The notes beneath the pieces are model-generated. The model was not told the origin of the DNA and ran no database searches. It was given only the letters and a program-made list of their open reading frames with translations. A stretch of 27,339 bases of DNA, taken from the NCBI GenBank assembly GCA_002491565.1, contig DKWE01000127.1, positions 1 to 27,339 of the forward strand. The letters run 5' to 3'. This stretch comes from Lachnospiraceae bacterium UBA7160. GTDB lineage: Bacteria > Bacillota > Clostridia > Lachnospirales > Lachnospiraceae. Of the stretch, positions 8,901 through 15,680 are shown one piece after another. The position numbers and the translations under genes are program-made. Each line of letters begins with the position of its first letter. Within the stretch, counting starts at the first letter, position 1.

Positions 8901-11900
8901 CGTTTTGCTGTAATCAAACGGCGCTTCTGTCTCGTTAAACTGGTCAAGCTGCTGTTCCTGCCGCTTTGACAGGATTGTCACGTCAGCCACTCTTCGGCAG
9001 CCAAGAATCGATGCAAAGGCTGCATTGTAGGAATCCATAAGATTCCGGATCGTTTCCTCCGTATACAGATCGCTGCGGTACTCCGCTGTCAGGTAATACG
9101 CTCCGTCATAGAGGCGGACCTGCAAAAGCAGCGGTTCCTTCGGCAGATCAAGGGACAGATCTTCGCCCTTTGCAACCGTATTTCCGATCGGGTAATCGTC
9201 CGTAAGCTCCGCCTGGTAAGCAAAAATCAGGTCAGAGGTGATCCCGTACTTTGCTGCAATATCAGAGAACGGAAACACATCGTTCGCCATAGAATTCATG
9301 AGCTGATCCTGCAAGGCAGCCAGATAAGACGCAACCGTTGTCCCGTCGTCAAAACTGCAATACACGGGCAGCGTTTTCACAAGCATACACACCGTGTTCT
9401 CAAGACGCGAATCGTTTCTTCCATTGTAAATCGTCGCAAAGAGCGCTTCCTTTGCATTGGACCAGCGGGACATCAGAATTCCGAATACTCCCGTAAAGAG
9501 CGTATTTGGCGTTACGCCCATTTTTTCGCAGAGCCCCAGCGCCGCTTCCCTCGAAATGGTCAGCTTGTACTCCGCCAGACCTTTTTCCGGCGCTGCTCCT
9601 TTCCAGTCAAAAGGCGGGAGAGACTCTGTCTCAAGCCCCTGGAAAATGCTGTCATAGTAGAGTGCCGCCTTTTTTGCGCCTCCCTGTTCGATTGCATGCT
9701 CCTCTGAAACCGCCGCGTCAAAACCTGTGTAAGTCTCCTGCGTCAGCTCCTCCCCTCTGAACGCGCGATCCAGATCCGCAAAGAAAATGTCATAGGAATT
9801 TCCGTCTGCCATAATATGATGAAAATCCACGAACAGATACTTTTTTGTCTCGGTCACATAGATCGCAACACAAAACAGCCGGCCACCTTCCAGCTGAAAC
9901 GGCTTTACAAGTCGATTCTTCTGAAATTCCCTGTCTGTTGTCCGGATGATTTCAGGAACATACGTTTCTTCAAAAGGCTTCTGATACAGCTCACCGTTTT
10001 CACTGATTCCAAAACGCGCCGTCATGTAGGAATGCGCCTGGATCGTCTTTGTAACCGCCTCCGCCAGCTTCTCTTCGTCTATGCCGGGATCGAGTGTAAA
10101 CAAGAATGGGATATTATACACGGTACTCTCCGGATTTTTCACGCACTCCGCAAAAATGCCCTTCTGGGAACCGGTCAGAGGATACACCGAACGGATTTCC
10201 CGTTCCTCTGGCGCTTCTGCATTCCGGATAAACTCCTCCATGAGCGCCACGGTATTCCACTGGTTGATATCGCCGGTCTTGATTGCAACATGAAATTCGT
10301 TTGCAAGAGCCACATTGAGTCTCATCGCCCCCAGGGAAGAAAGTCCCGCGCGGTAGAACGGCGTGTTGATCCCAAAATTGCTGTTGCCTGTGACCTCTGA
10401 TACGATGTCAAAGATCCGCTGCTGCGTCCGGTTTTTCGGCACTTCCTGGTCGCCCTGCCTCCACACCGGCTTTGGCAATGCCTTTTTGTCTATTTTCTGA
10501 TGCGCGGTCAGCGGCATTTCCTCAAGCTGAATCAGAATATCTGGAACCATGTAGTAGGCAAGGCGCTCCGCTGCAAAATCAGCAAGCTCATCGGGCGCGA
10601 TTTCCCTTCCGGCCGTGTAGTATACGCAGAGCTGTTCATCCATCACGACTGCTGCCACATTTCGCACGTCCGCATGGCTCAAAATGACTTCCTCGATCTC
10701 ACCCAGCTCAATCCGGAGTCCCCGGAGCTTCACCTGATTGTCTTTTCTGCCGTGAAACTCAATTTCCCCGTCCGCATTGATCCGCGCGAGGTCGCCCGAC
10801 TTGTAGCCGCGCATGCCGCGAAACGTGATAAAGGCTTCCGCAGTCTTTTCGGGGAGGTTCCGGTAGCCGCGTCCGACTCCCTTCCCGCAGATCAGCAGCT
10901 CGCCCACCTGTCCGTCCGGCACTTCCTCATTGGTCTCGTCGATTATAAATACCTGCACGTTCGCGTTTGGAAAACCGATCGTGATCTGTTCGCTGCTGGT
11001 GATGACCTTCATGGTACAGCTTATCGTGGTTTCCGTAGGGCCATATCCATTCATGATATAGGCATCCGGGTTAATCTCGCAGATCTTATGGTAGAGTCCG
11101 CCCGGAAATGCTTCCGCACCGAGGTCATACGACCGGATCTGTTTTAATGTCTCCCGCATTTTTGGTATTTCAAGCATGACAGAGAGGAAGGACGGCGTCG
11201 TGGTGAGTATGTCAACCCCGTTTTTCAGGATCGTATCCGCAAGCAGCTCCGGATTGTGAATCTCTTCTTCCGTCGCGATCACGACCGTCATCCCGTTTGT
11301 GAGCGGAATAAACTCCTCCATAATAGAAACGTCAAAGGTCATCGCTGCAAGCGCAAGCGCCACGGATGCCCGCTCCGTATAGCCAAAGGTTTCATGATTC
11401 TTCGGATTCGCGTGTACAAAATTAAATAGATTTCCATGCTCGATCATCACACCCTTCGGCTTGCCCGTGGAACCCGACGTATAAATGACATAGCACAGGT
11501 CATGCTCCGCAATTTCCCGGCCGGGATTTTCGGTATTCTCATGCTCCAGAAGTTCCTCTACAAGTAACGGGGTACACGCCAGGGTATCCCACATTTCACC
11601 ATACTGTGCCCGGATCCGGCTGTCTGTGATCACCCATTTCGCGCCGCTGTCCTCCAGGATAAACCGCACACGCTCCTCCGGGTATTCTGGAGAAATGCAG
11701 GTAAACGCCCCGCCTGCCTTCAGAATTCCCTGAGTCGCCGTGTAGACCCCGATTCCGCGCTCCAAAACAATCGCTACGATGGTTTCTGCCTGTACTCCGT
11801 TTTCGATAAGGACATTTGCCACCCGGTTTGCATCCGCATTCAGCTGTGCATAGCTTCTGCTCTCCCCGCCTGAGATGACCGCCGTCTGATCCGGATGCAC

Positions 11901-11975
11901 CGCAGCCTGCCTCTCAAACATGCGCACGACAGATTCATATGCTGCTTCATAGAATGTTTCGTTTCTCCCTTTCAA
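2988..11975 (-). CDS. Three-module nonribosomal peptide synthetase ending in a reductase domain (A-T-C-A-T-C-A-T-R)
   Basis: About 2995 residues, predicted to join three amino acids and release the chain as an aldehyde. Counted from the TTG start: A1 about 15-510 (YTSGSTGKPKG near 163), T1 S547, C1 with HHIMADG at 719-725, A2 core near 1171, T2 S1551, C2 with HHLIADG at 1720-1726, A3 core near 2168, T3 in GGTSL at S2548, then a short-chain-dehydrogenase-type reductase with GATGFLG at 2631-2637 and YxxxK at Y2788/K2792. There is no starter C domain, epimerase or thioesterase, so the first residue should keep a free amine. Ten-residue specificity codes read by eye are A1 DVMTDGGISK, A2 DAMFLGAIIK (similar to hydrophobic Leu/Val/Ile codes) and A3 DAHATGGVSK (not recognised). 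The TTG start has an ideal GGAGG 7 nt upstream; longer in-frame starts do not. Confidence 0.95.
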   Translation of the reverse strand: MKGRNETFYEAAYESVVRMFERQAAVHPDQTAVISGGESRSYAQLNADANRVANVLIENGVQAETIVAIVLERGIGVYTATQGILKAGGAFTCISPEYPEERVRFILEDSGAKWVITDSRIRAQYGEMWDTLACTPLLVEELLEHENTENPGREIAEHDLCYVIYTSGSTGKPKGVMIEHGNLFNFVHANPKNHETFGYTERASVALALAAMTFDVSIMEEFIPLTNGMTVVIATEEEIHNPELLADTILKNGVDILTTTPSFLSVMLEIPKMRETLKQIRSYDLGAEAFPGGLYHKICEINPDAYIMNGYGPTETTISCTMKVITSSEQITIGFPNANVQVFIIDETNEEVPDGQVGELLICGKGVGRGYRNLPEKTAEAFITFRGMRGYKSGDLARINADGEIEFHGRKDNQVKLRGLRIELGEIEEVILSHADVRNVAAVVMDEQLCVYYTAGREIAPDELADFAAERLAYYMVPDILIQLEEMPLTAHQKIDKKALPKPVWRQGDQEVPKNRTQQRIFDIVSEVTGNSNFGINTPFYRAGLSSLGAMRLNVALANEFHVAIKTGDINQWNTVALMEEFIRNAEAPEEREIRSVYPLTGSQKGIFAECVKNPESTVYNIPFLFTLDPGIDEEKLAEAVTKTIQAHSYMTARFGISENGELYQKPFEETYVPEIIRTTDREFQKNRLVKPFQLEGGRLFCVAIYVTETKKYLFVDFHHIMADGNSYDIFFADLDRAFRGEELTQETYTGFDAAVSEEHAIEQGGAKKAALYYDSIFQGLETESLPPFDWKGAAPEKGLAEYKLTISREAALGLCEKMGVTPNTLFTGVFGILMSRWSNAKEALFATIYNGRNDSRLENTVCMLVKTLPVYCSFDDGTTVASYLAALQDQLMNSMANDVFPFSDIAAKYGITSDLIFAYQAELTDDYPIGNTVAKGEDLSLDLPKEPLLLQVRLYDGAYYLTAEYRSDLYTEETIRNLMDSYNAAFASILGCRRVADVTILSKRQEQQLDQFNETEAPFDYSKTVVDLFQRAAEENPDQTAVVYKDIRYTYRAFETITRGLAGYLVQNGLGAGDVVAVLIPRSEYMAICSVGIARSGCAYQPLDPTYPQDRLQFMLDDGGAKLLITTREMRDQVPDYAGRVLYTDELSGLPDYRGEMPSPKPEDLFILLYTSGSTGVPKGCMLEFGNITAFCIWYHKRYEVDSSSRLTAYASYGFDACMMEMFSTLTAGAQLHIIAEEIRLDLLALNDYFERNQITHAFMTTQVGRQFAMAIENRSLKYLLTGGEKLVPLDPPRGYKLCNAYGPTECTIITTVFEVDRYYEDIPIGKPLENLKLYITDDRGHRLPAGASGELLVAGRQVSRGYLNRPEKTAEVYAENPYTDEEGYRRLYHTGDVVRFLNDGNVAFVGRRDAQVKIRGFRIELTEVEEVIRRFPDIQDATVAAFDEEGGGKYIAAYVVSEKQIDIDALNAFILETKPPYMVPAVTMQIDRIPLNQNQKVNKRALPKPQKAAVEIILPKNEMQQRIYDCVADAVGHREFGITTDIALAGLTSISAIKLNVLLAKEFDVVLRIRDLKENPTVLMLESFLLGAKKVQTHEVREVYPLTNTQAGVFVDCMANMGTTVYNIPYLFRLSPRIDLIRLKDAVEKTVAAHPYLKVQLFMDEDGEIRQRRMDTLRYTAEIIDGMDREKLVRPFGLFQEPLFRFEIHRTHDGSYLFLDVHHLIADGTSLAVILSDIDRAYAGEPLTPETYTAYDAALDQEQAVQGEEYGRAEEYFDSIFESSGPDTGFYPDKSKGKPSVGTLHKKSGAISREAVEAICERYGITENVFFTGVFGAVLARYHFAKRSVFTTIYHGRNDSRLSDAVGMFVKTLPVRCETEQTAENYFRTLKNQIMGMMNHDIYPFQEISRKYHIKPDTMFVYQGENFAFNQICGETAEEIPLDLNAAKEPVSLMLSTENGEYVYDLEYRSDMFEEETAEYLIENFEIAAKGLLDGKDPSELRLMFDEQDHMINTPRYMGKTFVDLFRETAASYPDRIAVKDENGTITYAELDAVSEYIADVLTKNGFGREHVAGILCGRTREFVEAFVGIMKAGGAYVPLDPEYPQDRIAYMLSDSGSENLLIMSRYKPLVSGYDKHMIYLDDIEEKGKHFTGSAELTRPLPENLAYMIYTSGSTGKPKGVMLEHRNLMTLIEHIVNYHKTVPEDMYGEFASFCFDASVHDLFAPLTMGAALYIFPESVRKDAVAICRIFEQEPITASAMPTQMGELVAEILTGDCALRLLTLGGEKFKRYYDRKYTLINGYGPTENTVSTTSFIVDREYKSIPIGKAQRNVRCYIVDKNLERVAVGEAGELCVAGRQVARGYHNLPEKTAAVFVPNPFATCKDEERLYHTGDMVRMKGDGNIEYIGRIDSQIKINGFRVELGEIEGAVLKRDGILEAAAIPVTQSNVTYIAAYYTGTEYPEEDWKEFLSPLLPEYMVPAFYTHLDKMPVTPGGKIDKRALPKPVMIGENTHYTAPETGTQVKLCSMFEKALGREQVGIDDDFFAIGGTSLAASRVAVMCLNEDLPLVYADIFKYHTVRELAAVVCGDEAEQETTDEFANYSYNGIDTLIAANDSRNADQVKPEDPGDILLTGATGFLGIHVLKEFLDHYTGKVYCMVRKGSYESGDRRLMNLLMYYFDHPFTGLFGDRIFCIDGDITDPEAVNRLKDVPFDTLINCAACVKHFVAGEILEKINVTGVRHLTELCTSLKKRLVQISTVSVGGEGMDGRPPMERRIAENDLYFEQRITNEYIRTKFLAERVVLEAAVNGLDAKIIRVGNLMSRQRDGEFQINFITNGFLRGLRGYAAVSAFPMGGMNEAVEFSPIDETAAAVLKLAGTTSGFTIFHACNNHRIFMSDVIYEMRVSGFDIQIVPDEAFVEAVNAYAAEHETSDAVSGLIAYTSRDEGDIYTIDYTNAFTTEVLYRLGFKWSITDNQYLANAIKALDGLNFFDDDFYTEK

Positions 11976-11981
11976 TATGAC

Positions 11982-11986
11982 ACCTC
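11982..11986 (-). promoter_or_regulatory. Ribosome binding site that sets a TTG start for the NRPS
   Basis: On the minus strand CAGGAGGTGTCATA precedes TTG at 11975, with 7 nt between GGAGG and the start. No ATG or GTG with a comparable site lies nearby, and the adenylation domain begins shortly after, so translation most likely starts at TTG. Confidence 0.75.
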
Positions 11987-12046
11987 CTGTTTTTTGTGTC
12001 CGGCAAGCAAGCTTGCATGGGCTTTCTTTTATGCCAAACTGTGCTA

Positions 12047-12060
12047 CGTCCGGACGGACG
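12047..12060. repeat. Short palindrome in the NRPS leader
   Basis: CGTCCGGACGGACG contains a self-complementary CGTCC/GGACG hairpin in the leader between the three-way junction and the NRPS ribosome binding site. A second palindrome, GCAAGCTTGC, lies at about 12008-12017. They may belong to the same folded leader; their function is unknown. Confidence 0.4.
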
Positions 12061-12067
12061 CCCTGCA

Positions 12068-12127
12068 AGCCACAGACTCGTCTGCTTCGCAGACGATCCG
12101 CTGCTCACGCAGCTCCTGTCTGTGGCT
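12068..12127 (-). other. Three-way-junction RNA-like structure between the MATE-ATPase gene and the NRPS
   Basis: Three nested perfect stems. The outer stem is AGCCACAGAC (12068-12077) with GTCTGTGGCT (12118-12127), 10 bp. The first inner hairpin is TCGTCTGC (12078-12085) with GCAGACGA (12089-12096), 8 bp with a 3-nt loop. The second inner hairpin is GCTGC (12100-12104) with GCAGC (12109-12113), 5 bp with a 4-nt loop. The junction linkers are 0, 3 and 4 nt. It starts 5 bases after the MATE-ATPase stop codon and lies in the 157-bp gap before the NRPS. There is no U-run after it, so it is not a standard terminator. Possible roles are an mRNA processing or stability element, or an attenuator. 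Confidence 0.6.
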
Positions 12128-12132
12128 GAACT

Positions 12133-13872
12133 TTAAATATCAAACTCCAGTACTGTGTTGTTCAGATCCATGGTGCGCATATAGCTGATATTGGACGAGA
12201 TTGCTTTCACAAGCTCAATTCCATGTATCTCAAATTCTCCGCTGTCAAATTCATACTCCGTTGGATTAAAAGGCACTCCATTGTCACGGATACGCAGCAG
12301 CATTTTCCCCTGCTCAATAATCAGGCTGACGTCGATCCAATGGGACGTCTTCCCCCCATACCGGATACAGTTTACGATCATTTCCTCAGCGGCAACCGCC
12401 GCCAGGTTTGCCTGTTTGGCACTGATGTTATGATCGAGACAGAACTGCCTTACCTCCTTTGGCACAAGCGTCGATTCCCCCATATCCGCCTTTACCGTAA
12501 AGTCAAAGCACGTCCCTGTCTGCTCAGGAAGCAGGTAGAAATCGCTTCCCGGATGCTTAAGCCTCCGGTAAACACAGGCAGTCAGAACCGTCAGAAGCTC
12601 AGAACACACAAATCCAAGCGCCAGGCCGTTCATTCCAGTTCCTCCCAGTCTTTCGCCAAGAAGGATCCCGGCTGCCGCAGCGGGCAGCACGTAAATTCCA
12701 TTCTGCACAAAGGTAATGATGCTTGCCTGCTTCGACTCCTCTATGGATTCATAGTAAGCAACGAGAAATTTATTCCACACGTATGCAGGCAGAGACAGGA
12801 CAAAGAACCGAAGCGCTGTGACCATGGCAGACGATAACGCCGCATCATCCACGCCAAACATCACAGTAATCGGCTTTGCAGCGATCAGGACAAGCACAAA
12901 AATGCAAACCGTCGTCCCCGCACTCAGCAGCAGGGTCCGTTTGCAGAGTGCGCGTATGCCGAAGTAATCTTTCTCTCCGTAAAGAATGCCCGCCAGATTC
13001 GGAATGACACCGATGATTCCGGCAGTAATCATCTCAACGATCATCAGGACATTATCACAGACCGTGTAGACCGCCATCCCTGCATCACCGATAAAGCGGA
13101 TGATGATCTCATTCAGGCCGAACGTTTTTACTACCGTCATGCACATGAATACCAGCATCGGCGCTCCGGAGGTTAATGCAGTCGTAAGCGGCGCCAGCGA
13201 TTTGACCCGCACCAGGCGGATCATTCGCTTCGGAGACCGGACATACAGGAGGAACACAGCCATTCCGAGCAGCATCCCCAGCACAGTAGATAATGAAGCG
13301 CCTGCAATCCCCAGAGGCGTAAACCGCAGAAATAGATAGTCCAGGCAAAGATTGATCACATTGGAGACGATCAGATAAGCCGATGCAAGCTCCGGATGAT
13401 TTTCCACGCCTAAAAAGCTCGACATCAGAAGCCCGACGCCGATCACCGGAGCACCCAGCATGCTCACAAACAGATAGTGTCCCGCCAGCGTACTAAGATT
13501 TCCGCCTTTTGCAAGCGCACTGGCAAGCGGCATCGCCAGAAATGGGGCGGCAAGTGCGATCACAAGTCCGACCACAATCGTGATCAGCAGCGTCAGCGAA
13601 AACAGCTGCGACGCCCCCTCTTTATCGCGCTTTTCCAGAAGAATGCCCGCCGCGATCGATCCTCCCGTGCCAAGACAGTAGCCGGTAAGCTGGATCAGGG
13701 CTTCCAGCGGAAGCACAAGCGTGATCGCTGACATCGCATCTGTCCCCAGAAGATTACCGACCAGGATCGTATCTACAATATTTCCCAACTGCAGTGCCAT
13801 GGACATCATGATACCTGGCAAAAGATAGTTCCATACTTTGGAATTAATCAGCCGTTCATTTCTTTGATGCAT
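12133..13872 (-). CDS. MATE transporter fused to a C-terminal RsbW-like ATPase domain
   Basis: A 579-residue fusion. Residues 1-440 form a MATE transporter with about 12 membrane spans, starting with the typical GNIVDTILVGNLLG region. Residues about 455-579 form a cytoplasmic GHKL domain of the RsbW type with a complete ATP site: N-box AAEEMIVNCI (E497, N501), G1 box RDNGVPFNP (D530, G532) and a lid near HGIELVKAI (551). It is the only transporter-linked ATPase domain in the window that keeps both the N-box Asn and the G1 Asp, so it may bind ATP and phosphorylate a STAS partner. The ATG at 13872 follows GAGGTGAGGT. It is the first gene downstream of a good promoter and lies directly before the NRPS, so export of the peptide product is the simplest inferred role. 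Confidence 0.9.
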   Translation of the reverse strand: MHQRNERLINSKVWNYLLPGIMMSMALQLGNIVDTILVGNLLGTDAMSAITLVLPLEALIQLTGYCLGTGGSIAAGILLEKRDKEGASQLFSLTLLITIVVGLVIALAAPFLAMPLASALAKGGNLSTLAGHYLFVSMLGAPVIGVGLLMSSFLGVENHPELASAYLIVSNVINLCLDYLFLRFTPLGIAGASLSTVLGMLLGMAVFLLYVRSPKRMIRLVRVKSLAPLTTALTSGAPMLVFMCMTVVKTFGLNEIIIRFIGDAGMAVYTVCDNVLMIVEMITAGIIGVIPNLAGILYGEKDYFGIRALCKRTLLLSAGTTVCIFVLVLIAAKPITVMFGVDDAALSSAMVTALRFFVLSLPAYVWNKFLVAYYESIEESKQASIITFVQNGIYVLPAAAAGILLGERLGGTGMNGLALGFVCSELLTVLTACVYRRLKHPGSDFYLLPEQTGTCFDFTVKADMGESTLVPKEVRQFCLDHNISAKQANLAAVAAEEMIVNCIRYGGKTSHWIDVSLIIEQGKMLLRIRDNGVPFNPTEYEFDSGEFEIHGIELVKAISSNISYMRTMDLNNTVLEFDI

Positions 13873-13907
13873 ACCTCACCTCATCCCTTTCTAACTGCTC
13901 GTTCCCT

Positions 13908-13936
13908 CTTATACTATTGATTCCCGCGAGGGTCAA
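13908..13936 (-). promoter_or_regulatory. Sigma-A-like promoter for the MATE-ATPase/NRPS operon
   Basis: On the minus strand the -35 TTGACC (13936-13931) and the -10 TATAAG (13913-13908) are separated by exactly 17 bp. Both boxes match 5 of 6 consensus bases. The promoter ends 35 bases before the MATE-ATPase start codon. The -35 box lies in the arm of the hairpin repeat at 13926-13971. Confidence 0.7.
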
Positions 13937-13971
13937 ATACCCCGTCGCCTGCAGCGGTGTATTTGATTTGC
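13926..13971 (-). repeat. Hairpin-forming dispersed repeat, copy 1 (short form)
   Basis: TCAAATAC (13933-13940) pairs with GTATTTGA (13959-13966), extended inwards by a CCG/CGG pairing after one mismatch. Read on the minus strand, its ends match the element near the right edge of the window (27231-27304): AAATCAAATAC, CCGCTGCA, CGGGGTATTT and ACCCTCGCGG. This copy lacks about 30 bases of the loop. It lies between the symporter stop and the MATE-ATPase start and contributes a -35 box. It could also terminate the upstream transcript, but no T-run follows. Confidence 0.6.
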
Positions 13972-13988
13972 AAAACATCGTTCCGGCA

Positions 13989-15644
13989 CTATTGCGTATA
14001 TTTATCGAGGTCTACCAGCCCCTCCGTCTTCGCAACGACCAGCGCCACAGCTACATCCCCGGTGGAATTGGACATCGCCCGGAACATACTGAAGATCGGG
14101 TCAATTCCCATGACCAGGCTGACCGCCTCCACTGGCACGCCGATCTGCACCAGCAATACGGAGAGACACACCAGCGCGGAGCCTGGAATCCCAGGTGCTC
14201 CCACGGAGAGGACAAGAATAGAAAAGACCAGCGTGAGCATCTCTGCTCCGGAAAGAGAGATTCCATAGACACGCGCCAAAAACAGCCCGACAATTGCCAG
14301 ATAGATGCAGCTGCCATCCATATTTACCGTTGCCCCAAGTGGAATTGAAAAAGAGCACACCTTCGGTGAAATTCCCAGCACATTCCGGCACGCCTGCATG
14401 TTAAAGGGCATTGCCGCATTGCTTGAGCTTAAGGAAAAGGTGGTCAGCATCGTCGGCGCATACTTTTTCAGAAAAACCAGAGGATTCAGCCTGCCGACTG
14501 CGAAAATCAGCAGGCAGTATACGCCGATCATGCAGGTCAGCCCCAGCAGCACCGTCCCTACAAGCCCCAGCAGGGATACTAGTGTATCTGTACCGGTCGT
14601 CATGACAAGAGAGGTCATGGAGCAGAATACCGCTGCCGGGATAAATCCGACAATCAGTGTTGTGATTTTCAGAAACAGCGTATTACAGGACTCAAAAAAT
14701 TCCCTGAGCGGTCTGGAATAGTCCCCGATCATCCCGACCGCAATGCCGCAGAGCAGCGCGATAAAGATAATCTGCAACATATCTGTTTCCAGAAACGGCT
14801 TTACAATGTTGGACGGTACAATGCCAACCACGGTATCCAGGATGGAGATACTGGTCTCCCCGGCTGCCTGCACCGTTCCCGCTGCCGCACTGGTAACAGA
14901 AGACACCAGCGAGGCACTCCCCGGATGAACCAGCCCGAAAATACCAAGCCCGACACCGATCGCAATCAATGTCGTTGTAACATACAGACCCATGACCTTT
15001 GCGCCGATTTTTCCAAACTCCGCCAGATTGCCGAACTGGGCTGTGCAGGATATGATGGAAAAAAATACAACAGGTCCGACCACCATCTTCAGCGCATTCA
15101 AAAACATCGTCTTGAATGGAACCAGCAGATACGTGTTCAGTCCGATTGCCGCGCCCGCCGGCAGCGCCAGCTTCCAGATGGTTCCAAGAAGAATAGCCAG
15201 AACCAGCGCCCCGAGCGTCAGATAAAGCTGCCTGTGCGCTGATCTCTGTACCGTGATCAAAATCGTATTATGATTGTTTTTATTCTTATATTTCAGCTTA
15301 TCCCCGAAGGATTTCAGGACCATGCTGCGGATTGCCATCTCCGCCTCATAATCGACTTCCTCCATCTCCAGCGGAATCCCGAAATCAGCCCCCTCCGCCA
15401 GATCAAACTGCTCTCCGGAAGCGGTCAGCCGGATGGAAATATCCCCCAGCCTTTTTGACACGGTGATGGAGAGCTTCGCCTGCTTTGGCGCATGGCTGAT
15501 CAGCTTCACCATGGACTCCTCCGCCGCCAGCATCGCCTGATTCACTGCTTCTGGTTTTAATCTGAAGCCCTGCAGCGCGGCCTGGACATAGTCCAGACCC
15601 TCCGCTACGGAACTATTTTCTGCCGGGATCTTTTTACTCTCCAT
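13989..15644 (-). CDS. Dicarboxylate/amino acid:cation symporter (DAACS/SLC1) with an N-terminal degenerate ATPase-like domain
   Basis: A 551-residue fusion. Residues about 140-551 are a sodium- or proton-coupled symporter of the glutamate/aspartate/dicarboxylate family: the serine-rich loop SLSSSNAAMPF (404-413), GATVNMDGS (437-445), GIPGS (485-489) and SNSTGDVAVALVVA near 525-538 are all present. Residues 1-135 resemble an RsbW-type GHKL domain (AAEESMVKL, 40-48) ending in a strand NTILITV, but the ATP site is damaged: the N-box Asn is K47 and the G1 DxG is replaced by TASGEQFD (74-81). ATP binding is therefore doubtful, and the domain may act as a protein-binding module. The ATG at 15644 has GGAGG 8 nt upstream. 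It is the last gene of the long operon, 36 bases after the ABC ATPase gene. Its substrate is probably Glu, Asp or a C4-dicarboxylate. Confidence 0.92.
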   Translation of the reverse strand: MESKKIPAENSSVAEGLDYVQAALQGFRLKPEAVNQAMLAAEESMVKLISHAPKQAKLSITVSKRLGDISIRLTASGEQFDLAEGADFGIPLEMEEVDYEAEMAIRSMVLKSFGDKLKYKNKNNHNTILITVQRSAHRQLYLTLGALVLAILLGTIWKLALPAGAAIGLNTYLLVPFKTMFLNALKMVVGPVVFFSIISCTAQFGNLAEFGKIGAKVMGLYVTTTLIAIGVGLGIFGLVHPGSASLVSSVTSAAAGTVQAAGETSISILDTVVGIVPSNIVKPFLETDMLQIIFIALLCGIAVGMIGDYSRPLREFFESCNTLFLKITTLIVGFIPAAVFCSMTSLVMTTGTDTLVSLLGLVGTVLLGLTCMIGVYCLLIFAVGRLNPLVFLKKYAPTMLTTFSLSSSNAAMPFNMQACRNVLGISPKVCSFSIPLGATVNMDGSCIYLAIVGLFLARVYGISLSGAEMLTLVFSILVLSVGAPGIPGSALVCLSVLLVQIGVPVEAVSLVMGIDPIFSMFRAMSNSTGDVAVALVVAKTEGLVDLDKYTQ

Positions 15645-15680
15645 CCCATGTTCCTCCCTGATTGTGCTTGCTGCAACCTG

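Noticed and set aside
11976..12068. Longer NRPS start upstream of the TTG
   Set aside because: The extra 31 residues are encoded across the leader and the GGAGG site and show no family similarity.
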